DNA of 64,000 bases from Gemmatimonadaceae bacterium (GCA_019186945.1 JABAQJ010000006.1:186001-250000); one strand, 5' to 3'. Shown: positions 9,287-19,714, counted from the first letter of the stretch. Notes: a model not told the origin generated them from the sequence alone. Translations and numbers: made by a program.

Positions 9287-10716
9287 ACGCGCGGGGCGAT
9301 GTAGGTCTTTCGGAGTGCCTCCTGGTATTCCGCGAACAACGCCTTGATTCCCTCGAATTCGCGCTTCACCAGCGTGCGGTACTCCGGCCGCGTCGCGAAG
9401 TCGAAGAGGAGCGCTGCCATCGATTGGGCATCGGTGACAAACCCGGCATGACCGACGTCGGTGAGCGCGTCGGCTTCCATCTCGTAAGTGTGGTTAGGCG
9501 CGTTGGATGACTTGGCACTGAAGCCAAGCCCCGGGATGTCGCTGGAGACGCTGCCCGTCTCCTCGTAGCCCTGTGGCTTTCCGGGCTCCGGCAGCACACC
9601 CGTCGCGCCGTACTTCTTCATGTAGGCAAAGCCGACTTCGGCCAGTGTCGCCACCGCAATCCCATCGCGATCCTTGCCGTAGTGGTCGATGACCACGCGC
9701 GTGCCGGTGGCGAGGGCGGCCGCGCGGGCGGCGTTGTCGACCATCTCGGTGATCTGCTCGAGATAGATCGCGTCAGGGTACCGGATGTAGAAGTCGGCGA
9801 CCGTCCGGTCGGGAACGACGTTCGGCGCCGAACCGCCTTCGACGATCACGCCCTGGATACGGGCTTCCGGCCTGAGATTGCTGCGGATCGCATCGATGTT
9901 GGTGAACAGGTGGATGACGGCAGTGAGCGCGTTGCGGCCGTTCCAGGCGGTGAGCTGGTGTGCCGGTGCGCCGATGAACGTGTACTTGGTGCCGTTGATG
10001 TTCATGCAGCAGGTTCCGAAGCCCGGTGCGGGCCTTGTTGTGGCGCTGCTGGCGTGGCTGCGAACGAGGATGTCGGCACCGGCGAACGCACCGGCCGTGT
10101 GCATCACCGTCTTCGCGTTAGGCGGCATCATTTCCTCGCCGGGAGCGCCGTATACGGTGACGCTGCCGGGAAGACCGTTCTTCGTCAGGTATTCGGCGAG
10201 AGCGACCGCGGCCGCGAGGCCGATCGGTCCCTGTGTACTGTGCTGGTCGCCGTGAAACGCGCCCTTTGTGCCGCGGAGCGCATCGTATTCGACAATGATT
10301 CCGAGATTGGGCGCCCCGTTGCTGCGGCGATACCGTGCGACAAACGCCGTCTTGAGATCGGCGACGCCAATGGTCACCTCGAAATCGTGCGCCTTCAGCC
10401 AGTCCGTCAGCACGCCGACCGAACGCGTCTCCTCGAACCCGATTTCGGGGTGCCGCGTGATGTCGTCACCCATGGCCAGGAGTTCCTTGTCCATCAGTTC
10501 CTTGGCGCGCGCAACGACCTGATCGCGCGCTCCATTAGGGCCGGTGAGCTTTGCGACGAGCCCTGGAACGTCGAGCGACTGCTCTAGCGACGCCATCTTG
10601 CGCAGGACGTCGCGCGCGGCCTCACGCTCGGTCGGCGTTTCCTGCGCCTGCAGGGTGTGCGACGTGATCGCGATGCCGAGTATGACGGCGATGCGGCGGG
10701 CTGTGGCGTGGCGCAT
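9274..10716 (-). CDS. Exported M20-family amidohydrolase (AbgB-like)
   Basis: 480 residues from an ATG at 10716, chosen because it begins a clean signal peptide (RRIAVILGIAITSHTLQAQ). A longer open frame upstream has no signal-like start. Metal-site features of M20 peptidases are present: DALRGTKGAFHGDQHSTQG, GAPGEEMMPPNAK with the catalytic Glu pair, and RSHASSAT. The lid-domain segment INGTKYTFIGAPAHQLTAWNGRNAL is typical of aminoacylase/AbgB-type enzymes, which hydrolyse N-acyl or p-aminobenzoyl-glutamate-type amides with two metal ions. The export signal suggests a periplasmic scavenging role. Substrate unknown. Confidence 0.85.
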   Translation of the reverse strand: MRHATARRIAVILGIAITSHTLQAQETPTEREAARDVLRKMASLEQSLDVPGLVAKLTGPNGARDQVVARAKELMDKELLAMGDDITRHPEIGFEETRSVGVLTDWLKAHDFEVTIGVADLKTAFVARYRRSNGAPNLGIIVEYDALRGTKGAFHGDQHSTQGPIGLAAAVALAEYLTKNGLPGSVTVYGAPGEEMMPPNAKTVMHTAGAFAGADILVRSHASSATTRPAPGFGTCCMNINGTKYTFIGAPAHQLTAWNGRNALTAVIHLFTNIDAIRSNLRPEARIQGVIVEGGSAPNVVPDRTVADFYIRYPDAIYLEQITEMVDNAARAAALATGTRVVIDHYGKDRDGIAVATLAEVGFAYMKKYGATGVLPEPGKPQGYEETGSVSSDIPGLGFSAKSSNAPNHTYEMEADALTDVGHAGFVTDAQSMAALLFDFATRPEYRTLVKREFEGIKALFAEYQEALRKTYIAPRVPVP

Positions 10717-10904
10717 GGTGTGCGAGTCGGTGTGGGGGATCCCGGCACAAGAGGTACGCCGACGATTCGCCAAGCGTTGCTCCGGTGCGAACTGACGGGC
10801 GATGGCCGCGGCGAGCGAGGGAAGTCGTACACCGTTCGATTCATGCAGTATCCGGTGCCGGGCCAGGTACAACGGGCCGGCACCGGAAACCGTCAGTGTG
10901 CGCG

Positions 10905-13900
10905 CTATGGTTTGGGCGCCGCCACGGGTTTGAGGTCGGCAGCACCTCCCAGGGATGCCGCTCGCCGTGCCAGGTCGGCGAATGCGCCAGTGAGCAGTGT
11001 GTTGAGAGTGGCGATGTCTTCACTGAGCTGACTGGACAGCGCGCGCAGTTCCCGCTGCTGCGACTCTGTTGGCGCGACGGACGCGGCCTGCATGGCTCCG
11101 TCGAGGTCCAGGAAACGGAACTTGGGGCCCCCGAATCCAGAGCGGAATCGCCGCGCGAGCGAGTCCAGCTGCGTGACCACGGGTTTGAGCACTGGGGCCA
11201 GCGAGTCGCGTGCCGCCGGTCTGTCCTTGACGGCGTCCTCGATCCGCCGCCGCTCGCGCGACATGCCATCCCAGAGCTTCGATCCGGCCACGAATGTTCG
11301 GAGCAGATCCTGCAGCTGCAACGCCGCCGCATGCCGAGCCACCAGTGCCTCACGCGTCACCGTGACGCGCGGATCGGAACGTACGTCGACCGGCTGGCTC
11401 TGCCTCTGGCCACGCGCCTCGATCGTAACCGTGTAGCTGCCGGGGAGCACCCACGGACCCGTGGGCACTCCGAACCAGCCTTCGTCGGCGTCCGTCACGC
11501 CGTCCACACGCGCGTAGTGGAGATCCCATGCGATCCGATGGACGCCGCGCGTCCCGGGCGCGCGCATCGTTCGAACGACAGCTCCAGTCGGGTCTGTCAC
11601 CGTGACTGTGACCACCGAGTCAGCGGCCGTCCCTTCGTTTCGGAGCGCGTAGGTGACGATCGCGCCCGGAGCGGGGTTCGGCGCCGAGAACTGCCGCGCG
11701 CCGGGGGAGGGGAGCATCCGCATCTGGTACTGCTGCAGCGCGGGTGGAATCGGCGACATAGTGAGTGTCGGGCCGTTCCCGGCCAGAGGATCGCCCTTCT
11801 CGAAAATCCGGGCGTCATCCAGCACGATTATGCTGCGCCCATGCGTGCCGAGGATGATGTCGTCGGTGCGCTCGTTGTACACCACGTCGTCAACCCGAAC
11901 GCGCGGGACGTTCGATCTGACGAGTTGCCAGTGTCGCCCGCCATCGAAGGTGACGTACAGACCGAACTCCGTTCCTGCGAAAAGCACGTCGCGGTTCCGC
12001 GGGTGTTCCTCGAGGGACTTCACCGGATTGCCGTTCGGCAGGTCGCCCACGATCGGAGCCCACGTCGTGCCGCCATCGGTCGTGCGGAAGACATACGGCG
12101 CCATGTCGTCGTCCGAGTGGCCGTCGAACGTCACGTACCCCACAGCGGCGCCATGCCGAGACCACAGCACTCGACTCACCCAGCGTGGCGCCGGCAGCTT
12201 GAACCGATCGGAGATGTTGGTCCACGTCTTCCCGGCATCCCTGGTCATCTGCACGTTTCCGTCGTCGGTGCCTGCCAGCAGGACGCCGGCCGACACAGGC
12301 GACTCCGCGAGTGTAGTCAGACTCCCATACCCGTCTACGCCGTCGTCACGCGACATCGTCGTCGAGTCCCGCAACATGCCCATGATCGGAAGTTTCCGCC
12401 ACTCCTGGTTCCGGCTGAGGTCCGGCGAGATCTCCGTCCATGACATCCCGTTGTCCGCGGTCCTGAACAGCTTGTTGCCCCCGTAGTAGATCACCGACGC
12501 ATCGTGCGGCGAACGAAGCTGCGGCGCATTCCAGTTGAACCGGTACTCCTCTTTCGGGTTGCCCGGCACGGGCTTCACGCTCTGCTCCTCGCGCGTTTCC
12601 AGGTCCACCCGATAGGCGCGTCCGTTCTGCGAGTTGGCGAAGACGTAACGTGGGTTCTTCCTGTCGGCTGTGGCGTAGAAGCCGTCTCCGTACGCTGTGT
12701 TTACAACGTCCCTGTTGGTGATCCCGGCCTGCGACGACGTACGAACCGGAATCGCCCACGACCCGTTGTCCTGCGTGCCGCCGAAGATCCAGTACGGATC
12801 GCGCTCGTCGATGTCGATGTCGTAGTACTGGCCGATCGGGAGGTTGTCGATGTAGTCCCAGGTCCGCGCGCCGTCATACGTGAAATACAGACCGCCATCG
12901 TTCCCCAGGAGCATGTGCTTCGGATCGTTGGGGTCGATCCACAACGCGTGATGATCGACGTGGATCCGGTCGCCTGTGCTGTCGGTCGAGAACGTCTTGC
13001 CGCCGTCGATCGACTCGTGCAGGTTGCTGCCTACGAGCCATACATGATCGGGATGCTTGGGATCCACGCGCAGATTACTGTAGTACATCGGTCGCGGATT
13101 GAGCGAATTCATCCGGCGCCATGAAGCCCCCCGGTCGTCCGAGCGGTAGACTCCGCCCTGCCTATTCTCCACGATGGCGTACACTGTCGACGGCTGGCTT
13201 GGCGAAATGGCGATGCCGATGCGACCCGTTGGCCCTGACGGCAGTCCAGTGGTCAGCTTCTCCCAGGTGTCGCCACCGTCGAGAGAACGCCAGAGCGCGC
13301 TCCCGGGACCGCTGCCCACGAAGCCAAACCCGCGTCGCTGCCGCTGATAGCTCGCCGCGTACAGCGTGCGTCCGTCGGCGTCCAGCGCCACATCCACTAC
13401 TCCCGTGTTGTTATCGATGCCCAGCACCTTCTGCCACGTCTTCCCCGCGTCCTTCGTCCGAAATAACCCCCGCTCCTCGTTAGGCCCCCACAGGTGACCA
13501 AGGGCCGCGACGAACACGACACTCGGCATCGTCGGGTGGATGACGATCCGGCCGATGGCCTGCGAGTCCTTGAGCCCCATATGCGTCCACGTCGATCCAC
13601 CATCGAGCGACCGATAGACGCCGTCCCCCCACGTAGAGCTCTGCCGCGAATTCGCCTCACCAGTCCCGACCCAAACGACATTTGGATCCGAGGGCGCGAT
13701 CGCGATATCGCCGATCGAGATCGATCCGCCATACCGATCGAACTCGGTGCTCCATGTCACGCCGTTGTTCGTCGACTTCCAGACTCCGCCCCCTGCCGTC
13801 CCGACGAACATCGTACCGGGACTCGACTCGACTGCTTCGATATCGTCGATCCGGCCCCCGAACGATGCCGGGCCGATGTGGCGCCAGCGCAGGAAATCCA

Positions 13901-14003
13901 AGCCGGACGTCGCAACAGGATGCGCTGCCTGACCGGAAATGGTCGCCGACGATGCCGACAAACACAGGGCTAACAGGGCACAAATGGCTCGATTCAAGGT
14001 CAC
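10905..14003 (-). CDS. VPS10/BNR-repeat exoprotein (sortilin-like propeller)
   Basis: About 1030 residues. The GTG at 14003 is preferred: GGAG lies about 9 nt upstream and it starts a good signal peptide (LNRAICALLALCLSASSATI). An in-frame ATG at 14063 has no ribosome binding site. At least nine Asp-box/BNR repeats of the form S-x-D-x-G-x-T-W are visible, for example KSTNNGVTW, RSLDGGSTW, RTKDAGKTW, RSLDGGDTW and RTTDGGTTW. They form one or two large propellers. The C-terminal third has FlgD-like/FN3-like beta domains and a helical end. Such proteins were once labelled glycosyl hydrolases, but no catalytic residues can be assigned here. Likely secreted, with a binding or scaffold role. Confidence 0.85.
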   Translation of the reverse strand: MTLNRAICALLALCLSASSATISGQAAHPVATSGLDFLRWRHIGPASFGGRIDDIEAVESSPGTMFVGTAGGGVWKSTNNGVTWSTEFDRYGGSISIGDIAIAPSDPNVVWVGTGEANSRQSSTWGDGVYRSLDGGSTWTHMGLKDSQAIGRIVIHPTMPSVVFVAALGHLWGPNEERGLFRTKDAGKTWQKVLGIDNNTGVVDVALDADGRTLYAASYQRQRRGFGFVGSGPGSALWRSLDGGDTWEKLTTGLPSGPTGRIGIAISPSQPSTVYAIVENRQGGVYRSDDRGASWRRMNSLNPRPMYYSNLRVDPKHPDHVWLVGSNLHESIDGGKTFSTDSTGDRIHVDHHALWIDPNDPKHMLLGNDGGLYFTYDGARTWDYIDNLPIGQYYDIDIDERDPYWIFGGTQDNGSWAIPVRTSSQAGITNRDVVNTAYGDGFYATADRKNPRYVFANSQNGRAYRVDLETREEQSVKPVPGNPKEEYRFNWNAPQLRSPHDASVIYYGGNKLFRTADNGMSWTEISPDLSRNQEWRKLPIMGMLRDSTTMSRDDGVDGYGSLTTLAESPVSAGVLLAGTDDGNVQMTRDAGKTWTNISDRFKLPAPRWVSRVLWSRHGAAVGYVTFDGHSDDDMAPYVFRTTDGGTTWAPIVGDLPNGNPVKSLEEHPRNRDVLFAGTEFGLYVTFDGGRHWQLVRSNVPRVRVDDVVYNERTDDIILGTHGRSIIVLDDARIFEKGDPLAGNGPTLTMSPIPPALQQYQMRMLPSPGARQFSAPNPAPGAIVTYALRNEGTAADSVVTVTVTDPTGAVVRTMRAPGTRGVHRIAWDLHYARVDGVTDADEGWFGVPTGPWVLPGSYTVTIEARGQRQSQPVDVRSDPRVTVTREALVARHAAALQLQDLLRTFVAGSKLWDGMSRERRRIEDAVKDRPAARDSLAPVLKPVVTQLDSLARRFRSGFGGPKFRFLDLDGAMQAASVAPTESQQRELRALSSQLSEDIATLNTLLTGAFADLARRAASLGGAADLKPVAAPKP

Positions 14004-14073
14004 GTAGATCACTCCGGCGAGGAAAAAGGGAAGAAAGCGAACGGACGCTGGGAGATAGATCACCGATCATTCT

Positions 14074-15150
14074 TTGGGCACGCGCCCTGCTGATGTAGTA
14101 CGTACTGGTACATTTTGTCGCGGCACGTTCATCCGCGCCAACGCGGCCGCCGCGACGAAGAACGCGCACCCGCCACAGTCCCGCAACTTGAGCTTGATCC
14201 TTCCCCGGTTGGTAGAACTCGACGAAATCCTGCGGGCCGCGACGGGCCTTCGGGGCGTTGCCGTGCGCACGCCTCTCCTGCGGCTGGAGGGACTCACCAG
14301 CGAAGTCTGGATCAAACCGGAGATGCTGCAGCGAGGCGGGGCGTTCAAGTTCCGTGGCGCATATACCTTCCTGTCGCGTCTTTCGGCGGATGCCCGGCAG
14401 CGGGGCGTGATCGCGCCCTCGTCAGGCAACCACGCGCAGGCGGTGGCACTGGCCGCTAGGATATATGGAGTCTCCTCCACGGTCGTAATGCCGACCACCG
14501 TGACGCCAGCGAAGCGTGCCGGCGTCGAGCGACTTGGTGCGCGTATCGTGCTGGCCGGGACGACTACGCAGGACCGGATGGACCGGGCGATGGAACTGGT
14601 CGCGCAGGAGCGGCTGACACTCGTACCACCGTATGATGACCCGGATATCATCGCCGGTCAGGGAACGGCGGGTCTCGAGATCATCGAGGATCTTCCGTCG
14701 GTCAACATGGTGTTGGCGCCAGTGGGTGGCGGCGGATGCAGCGCCGGGATCGCCACGGCGATCAAGCGAAAGTCCCCGGCAGCGCGGGTGATCGGCGTGG
14801 AGCCGGAAGGCGCACCAAAGCTTTCCCGGGCCTTGGAGGCTGGTGTTCCCGTGCTTCTCGATCGAACGCAAAGCATCGCCGACGGGTTGCTGGCAGTGCG
14901 GATCGGTGACCTGCCTTTCGCGCACCACCAGAAGTTCCTGGATGGCGTCGTGACGGTGAGCGACGATGCCATTCGCGCGGCCATGCGCCTGTTGCTGGAT
15001 CGGGCGAAGTTGGTCGCCGAGCCGAGTGGGGCAATCACAGTCGCGGCGCTGATGAGCGGAGCGGTCACACCCTCGGGAACAACGGTGGCGGTGCTCTCCG
15101 GTGGCAACATCGAGTGGTCTGGGCTTCTGACGCTGCTCGGCCATGAGTAA
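14074..15150 (+). CDS. Threonine/serine dehydratase-like PLP enzyme
   Basis: A fold-type II PLP enzyme. The Lys lies in FKFRGA, the substrate loop is SSGNHAQ, and the phosphate-binding loop is GGGGCSAG. Length and order match single-domain threonine ammonia-lyase/serine racemase enzymes lacking the ACT regulatory domain, which convert threonine to 2-oxobutyrate or serine to pyruvate. The start is uncertain: 14074 is TTG, and the first about 38 residues do not resemble the family, so a TTG at 14188 is also possible. The stop overlaps the start of the diguanylate cyclase gene by 8 bp. Confidence 0.85.
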   Translation: MGTRPADVVRTGTFCRGTFIRANAAAATKNAHPPQSRNLSLILPRLVELDEILRAATGLRGVAVRTPLLRLEGLTSEVWIKPEMLQRGGAFKFRGAYTFLSRLSADARQRGVIAPSSGNHAQAVALAARIYGVSSTVVMPTTVTPAKRAGVERLGARIVLAGTTTQDRMDRAMELVAQERLTLVPPYDDPDIIAGQGTAGLEIIEDLPSVNMVLAPVGGGGCSAGIATAIKRKSPAARVIGVEPEGAPKLSRALEAGVPVLLDRTQSIADGLLAVRIGDLPFAHHQKFLDGVVTVSDDAIRAAMRLLLDRAKLVAEPSGAITVAALMSGAVTPSGTTVAVLSGGNIEWSGLLTLLGHE

Positions 15151-16615
15151 CGCCCGGATCCTCATTGCCGACGACGACTCGACGGTCCTGCAAACCATGA
15201 CTTGGCTCCTCAAGGAGCATGGGTACGAGGTAGACGCCATCGCCGACGGGACGAGCGTACTGCCCGCGATGGTGGCGTCCCCGCCCGACCTCGTCCTGCT
15301 CGATGTGATGCTTCCGGATGCGGACGGATACCAGTTGCTGGAGCAGATCAAGTCGGACGACCGCTTCCGGGACATTCCGGTGATGATGGTGTCGTCGATG
15401 CCGCCGGAGGAGGCCGCGGTCCGCACCCTGGGCTTGGGTGCCGCCGACTTCATTCGTAAGCCGTTCCGCGTTAAGGAACTCCTCGCCCGCATGCAGTCGC
15501 AGCTGCGCATGCGTGCGATCCTGCTGTCAGCGAGTGAGACGCTCAGAAAGACGGAGGAACAACTGAGTCGCGTCCGCGAGGAAGCGGAGAACCGGCGCCA
15601 ACTGGTGGACATCCTGCACGATGTGACCGACGAGCTGTCCACTGACGAGATGTATCACCTGCTCGCTCGACGGGTCGCGCGGGCACTGGATCTGACCCAC
15701 TGCAGCGTGATCGTCGCACGCGACGGTGACCGGCCGCGGGTGGTTGCTACCGCGTTTGAGCTGGCGCCGTCCAGCGATTTCGTGCTCGATCTCGATCGGT
15801 ATCCTGAGGTTCGTGAGGCGCTTCGCACCGGTCGCAACGTGCTGGTGGAGGACGTCCGGACCAACCCGCTCTACGCTCAGGTACGCGAACAGTGGGCGAG
15901 CGACGGTATGACGGTAACCACGCGTTCGGTGATCGCTCTCCCGTTCGCGCTGGAGCCCACGCAAGCCGGCGTCTTCTTCCTGCGACGCAGCGTCACGGAG
16001 CCCCCGCTGACCCCGGAGGACGTTGAGTTCGCGGATACGGTGATCCGCGCGGCCGTTTCTGCCAACCAGCGACGAAAGCTCCTGGAGACAACGATCGCGG
16101 ACAACCGGAGACTGGAGGTGCTCGCGCACACGGACCCGCTGACGGAAGTGCTCAACAGGCGTGCCTTGACGGACCGACTCTCGGCCGAGATGGACCGGGG
16201 CCGCCGCTACGAGTCGACGGTGTCGCTGTTGCTGATCGATCTCGATCACTTCAAACGCATCAACGATACTCATGGACACCTCGTGGGCGATGACGTCCTG
16301 ATGGAAATCGCCGAGCTGTTACAACGAGCGGTGCGGTCGGTGGACGTGGTAGCTCGGTACGGCGGCGAGGAGTTCGTGATCGTGCTTCCGGAGACTGGTC
16401 TGGCCGGGGCGACGGCGTTCGCCGAACGCACGCGCGAACTGATCGAGTCACACGAGTTCAACGTCGCGAGCGGGCAACGCGTGCAGCTGACGACGAGCAT
16501 TGGAGTGGCGATCTTCCCGGCGCCAGGCGTAGAGTCAGTCGAGGACTTCTTCGCTGCGGCCGACCAGGCGCTGTACCGGGCGAAGGCGGAAGGTCGCAAT
16601 CGCGTGCGGTCCTAG
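15143..16615 (+). CDS. Response regulator with GAF-like and GGDEF domains (diguanylate cyclase)
   Basis: 490 residues. The receiver domain (1-120) has an acidic pocket at D10-D12, phosphoacceptor D54 in LLDVMLPDADG and K106 in RKPF. A helical linker follows to about 155, then a GAF-like sensor (about 158-305). The GGDEF domain (about 325-490) has an intact G-G-E-E-F active site at 407-411 and an R-S-V-D inhibitory site at 398-401, five residues before it. It should make cyclic di-GMP from GTP in response to phosphorylation, with product feedback. Its cognate kinase is not in the window. It overlaps the dehydratase gene upstream, so they share a transcript. Confidence 0.92.
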   Translation: MSNARILIADDDSTVLQTMTWLLKEHGYEVDAIADGTSVLPAMVASPPDLVLLDVMLPDADGYQLLEQIKSDDRFRDIPVMMVSSMPPEEAAVRTLGLGAADFIRKPFRVKELLARMQSQLRMRAILLSASETLRKTEEQLSRVREEAENRRQLVDILHDVTDELSTDEMYHLLARRVARALDLTHCSVIVARDGDRPRVVATAFELAPSSDFVLDLDRYPEVREALRTGRNVLVEDVRTNPLYAQVREQWASDGMTVTTRSVIALPFALEPTQAGVFFLRRSVTEPPLTPEDVEFADTVIRAAVSANQRRKLLETTIADNRRLEVLAHTDPLTEVLNRRALTDRLSAEMDRGRRYESTVSLLLIDLDHFKRINDTHGHLVGDDVLMEIAELLQRAVRSVDVVARYGGEEFVIVLPETGLAGATAFAERTRELIESHEFNVASGQRVQLTTSIGVAIFPAPGVESVEDFFAAADQALYRAKAEGRNRVRS

Positions 16616-16667
16616 ACTTCGACGTCGCGCCAGGCACATTTCTCCGGGACGCGCAACCCGGACCTGC

Positions 16668-18452
16668 ATGTACCTGCCATATTCGTATACGAAGCTCGCC
16701 GGCGCTGCCCTTCGGATGACAATCGGCAGCGCCCCAACCGCGGCGGCGCGCCCGTCGCGTCTGTCCGGTGTTGGCCGCGCCCTCGGACTCCAGATCGCCC
16801 TTGGGTCTTGCGCGGCGTTGATTGCCCTCGCAGCTGCATTGGCGCCCGCCCGTGTGCTTGCGCAGGGAGTCAGATCCGACCGGACGACCTACCGGCCGGG
16901 AATAGACGTCCTCGACTACCATTTCCGGATCGATTTTCCGGCACGCCCACCGATCGGCGCGATCAACGTCACGGCGGAGATCGCGCTTCGCCGAACGGCC
17001 CCCGTGGATACGCTCGTGCTTGACCTGCTGGCGCCGATGCAGGTGAGCGATGTAAGCGTCAACTCCGCCCCGGCACGTTTCACTCGCGATTCGAGCACGG
17101 TTCGCATCGCCCTGCCCGGTGGCAGTGGGGACTCGCTCGCGGTGGCGCTCCGATATCGTGGCGCACCGGCGGATGGCCTGGTGATTCGTACGGATTCTGC
17201 CGGCCGCTGGACGGCCTTCGGCGACAACTACCCGGATCGCGCCCGTCACTGGTTGGCGACGGTCGATCATCCATCGGACAAGGCAACCGTGTCGTGGGAC
17301 GTGCGAGCCCCGTTGGGATCGCGCGTCGTGGCCAATGGCGACCTGATCGAGGAATCGCCGGAGACTGCCCCGGCAGGGGCAACACCCATGGTTCTGACTC
17401 GCTGGCGCACCAACCGCCCGATCTATACCGCGGTCATGGTGATCGGGGTTGCGCCATTTGCGGTGTTTGAACTGGGGGCCAGCGCCTGCTCGCTGAGCGA
17501 GTTCCCGGGATGCGTGCGACAGTCCGTTTGGGTGGCCCCGGAAACCCGTTCCACACTGCCCGGAGCGTTTGCCCGTGCCGGCGACATCGTTGCGTTCTTC
17601 GCCAGGCTCGTCGCGCCGTTCCCGTACGAGAAACTGGCTCATGTGATGAGCGCGACACGATACGGCGGAATGGAGAACGCCGGCGCGATCTTCTACGCCG
17701 ACGGGATCTTCAGACGCAACGCCATGAGCGAGTCCTTGATCGCCCATGAGACGGCACATCAGTGGTTCGGCGACGCCGTAACCGAGACGGAATGGCCTCA
17801 TGTCTGGCTGTCGGAGGGCTTCGCAACCTATTTCGCCGCCCTCTGGACCGAGTTCTCTCAAGGAGAAAGCGCATTCGTCGCCGAGATGAAGCGATCTCGC
17901 GACCAGCTCGTCAAGACGCCGCTCACCGCGTCCGAACCGATAGTGCGCGCGGCGGTGCCCGACCTTGGCAAGCTCCTCAACTCCAACGTTTACGGAAAGG
18001 CCGGTTACACGTTGCACATGCTCCGCGGCGAAATCGGCGATTCCGCGTTTTTCCGCGGTCTGCGCTCGTATTACCTGAAGTACCGCCATGGCAACGCACT
18101 GACCGCGGACCTGCAGCGCGAACTGGAAGCCTCGTCAGGCGCGAAGCTGGACTGGTTCTTCGAGCAGTGGCTGTATCGCCCCGGTTTCGCCGAGTTGACC
18201 GTGTCGTGGCGCTACGACGAGGCCAGGCGCGCGATGTCCATCACCGTCGGGCAGAGTGAACGCTTTCAGCCGTACCGACTCACCATGCCGATCGAGATCA
18301 CGACGGCGTCGGGCCGCGTGATTCGGACATCCGTGCATGTGAACGCTTCACGCGTCAGCACGCAACCGCTGACCGTTCCGCTCGATGGTCCGCCACGAAC
18401 GGTGAGCTTCGATCCGGACGCGTCGCTTCTGGCGACGATAAGCGCGAAGTAG
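16668..18452 (+). CDS. Exported M1-family zinc aminopeptidase
   Basis: 594 residues. The N-terminal hydrophobic segment (LGSCAALIALAAALAPARVLAQ) is a signal peptide; an in-frame ATG at 16716 could also be the start. The N-terminal beta domain (about 65-270) precedes a thermolysin-like catalytic domain. GGMENAG stands for the GAMEN substrate motif at about residue 328. Zinc ligands are HETAH at 360-364 and E383 in WLSEGFATYF. It should release N-terminal residues from peptides in the periplasm. It lacks the long C-terminal helical domain of PepN, so it is the short M1 type. Confidence 0.92.
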   Translation: MYLPYSYTKLAGAALRMTIGSAPTAAARPSRLSGVGRALGLQIALGSCAALIALAAALAPARVLAQGVRSDRTTYRPGIDVLDYHFRIDFPARPPIGAINVTAEIALRRTAPVDTLVLDLLAPMQVSDVSVNSAPARFTRDSSTVRIALPGGSGDSLAVALRYRGAPADGLVIRTDSAGRWTAFGDNYPDRARHWLATVDHPSDKATVSWDVRAPLGSRVVANGDLIEESPETAPAGATPMVLTRWRTNRPIYTAVMVIGVAPFAVFELGASACSLSEFPGCVRQSVWVAPETRSTLPGAFARAGDIVAFFARLVAPFPYEKLAHVMSATRYGGMENAGAIFYADGIFRRNAMSESLIAHETAHQWFGDAVTETEWPHVWLSEGFATYFAALWTEFSQGESAFVAEMKRSRDQLVKTPLTASEPIVRAAVPDLGKLLNSNVYGKAGYTLHMLRGEIGDSAFFRGLRSYYLKYRHGNALTADLQRELEASSGAKLDWFFEQWLYRPGFAELTVSWRYDEARRAMSITVGQSERFQPYRLTMPIEITTASGRVIRTSVHVNASRVSTQPLTVPLDGPPRTVSFDPDASLLATISAK

Positions 18453-18571
18453 GGGAGCACGCAGGCAGCCAATCGTTGCATGCCCGCGTGTGATCGAGCC
18501 CCGTGCCATCGATTGCGCGCGCTGCTTAGTTTTCGAGGCTTTTCACACGCAACATCGGAGCCCGGAACACC

Positions 18572-19714
18572 ATGCGCATGCTTGTGTTGGGCGCCGGCCT
18601 GCAAGGCTCGGCCTGCGCCTATGATCTGTTGCAGCAGTCCGACGTCGCGGAGGTCGCGATCGCGGATCTCGATGTCGGTTCGCTCCCAGCGTTCCTCACG
18701 CCGTACGTCGGTCAACGGCTCAAGCCGGTCGTACTCGATGTGCGGAAGTCCGATGCCGTGCGCGAGGCGATGCGTGGATGCACGGCGGTGATGAGTGCCA
18801 TCCCGTATTACTTCAACCTCGACCTCGCGCGACTCGCCGTCGAGGCCGGTGTGCATTTCTCCGATCTCGGCGGCAACACGGAGATCGTCTTTCAGCAGAA
18901 GGTACTCGACGCCGACGCGATCGCGAGAAACGTTAGCGTGGTTCCAGACTGCGGCGTTGCACCTGGGATGGTCAACATCCTCGCTCAGCATGGAATCGAC
19001 CGGTTGGACGCCGTAGATGCAGTGAAGATCTATGTCGGCGGCCTGCCGCAACATCCGGAGCCACCGCTGAACTACCAGATCGTATATTCGCTCGAGGGCG
19101 TGCTCGACTACTACACAACCCTTTCCTGGGTAGTGCGAGACGGCAAGCGCCAGCGCGTGAAGGCACTCTCGGAACTCGAATCGGTCGACTTTCCGGCACC
19201 ACTCGGCAGGCTCGAAGCGTTTCACACTGCCGGCGGACTGTCCACGATGGCGTTCCGCTACGAAGGCAGGATTCGCACGATGGAGTACAAGACGCTCCGC
19301 TATCCCGGGCATGCGGCGATCATGGAGGCAATACGCGACCTGGGACTGCTCGGTCAGGAGCCCGTCGATGTGAAAGGCGTGAAGGTCGTTCCGCGCGACG
19401 TGGCCGTCGCGGTGATGACACCGCGGCTGACAAGGAAACAGAGCCCCGATCTGGTCGCCTTGCGCGTCACCGTTGCAGGCACTCGCGCCGGCAGTCCGGC
19501 AACGGTTGGGTGGCAGCTCGTCGACCGTTGCGACGAAACGCGCGGAATCACGGCGATGATGCGCACTACCGGCTTCTCGCTCTCGATTACCGGGCTGATG
19601 CAGGGACGGGGCCAGATTCTGCATCGTGGCGTGCGTACACCGGATGAGGCGATGCCGGGAGCGGCCTACATTGCCGAACTCGCCGCGCGCGGGGTGATGC
19701 TCCAGCCGCTCTAG
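18572..19714 (+). CDS. Saccharopine dehydrogenase-like oxidoreductase
   Basis: 380 residues. It opens with a Rossmann motif (LVLGAGLQGSACAYDLL), followed by IADLD for nucleotide specificity. VVPDCGVAPGM at about residue 128 is the family signature. Best compared with the saccharopine dehydrogenase/lysine 6-dehydrogenase group, which oxidises lysine-derived amines with NAD(P). The exact substrate is not clear. It stands alone, 131 bp before hyuA, and I see no mechanistic tie to the island. Confidence 0.8.
   Translation: MRMLVLGAGLQGSACAYDLLQQSDVAEVAIADLDVGSLPAFLTPYVGQRLKPVVLDVRKSDAVREAMRGCTAVMSAIPYYFNLDLARLAVEAGVHFSDLGGNTEIVFQQKVLDADAIARNVSVVPDCGVAPGMVNILAQHGIDRLDAVDAVKIYVGGLPQHPEPPLNYQIVYSLEGVLDYYTTLSWVVRDGKRQRVKALSELESVDFPAPLGRLEAFHTAGGLSTMAFRYEGRIRTMEYKTLRYPGHAAIMEAIRDLGLLGQEPVDVKGVKVVPRDVAVAVMTPRLTRKQSPDLVALRVTVAGTRAGSPATVGWQLVDRCDETRGITAMMRTTGFSLSITGLMQGRGQILHRGVRTPDEAMPGAAYIAELAARGVMLQPL

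Noticed and set aside
10785-12443. A 552-codon open frame on the plus strand opposite the BNR-repeat gene
   Set aside because: It is a by-product of high-GC codon periodicity: no motif, very Arg/His-rich, no ribosome binding site, and the minus-strand BNR repeats are unmistakable.
18266-19624. A 452-codon minus-strand frame opposite the saccharopine-dehydrogenase-like gene
   Set aside because: Shadow frame without recognisable features.
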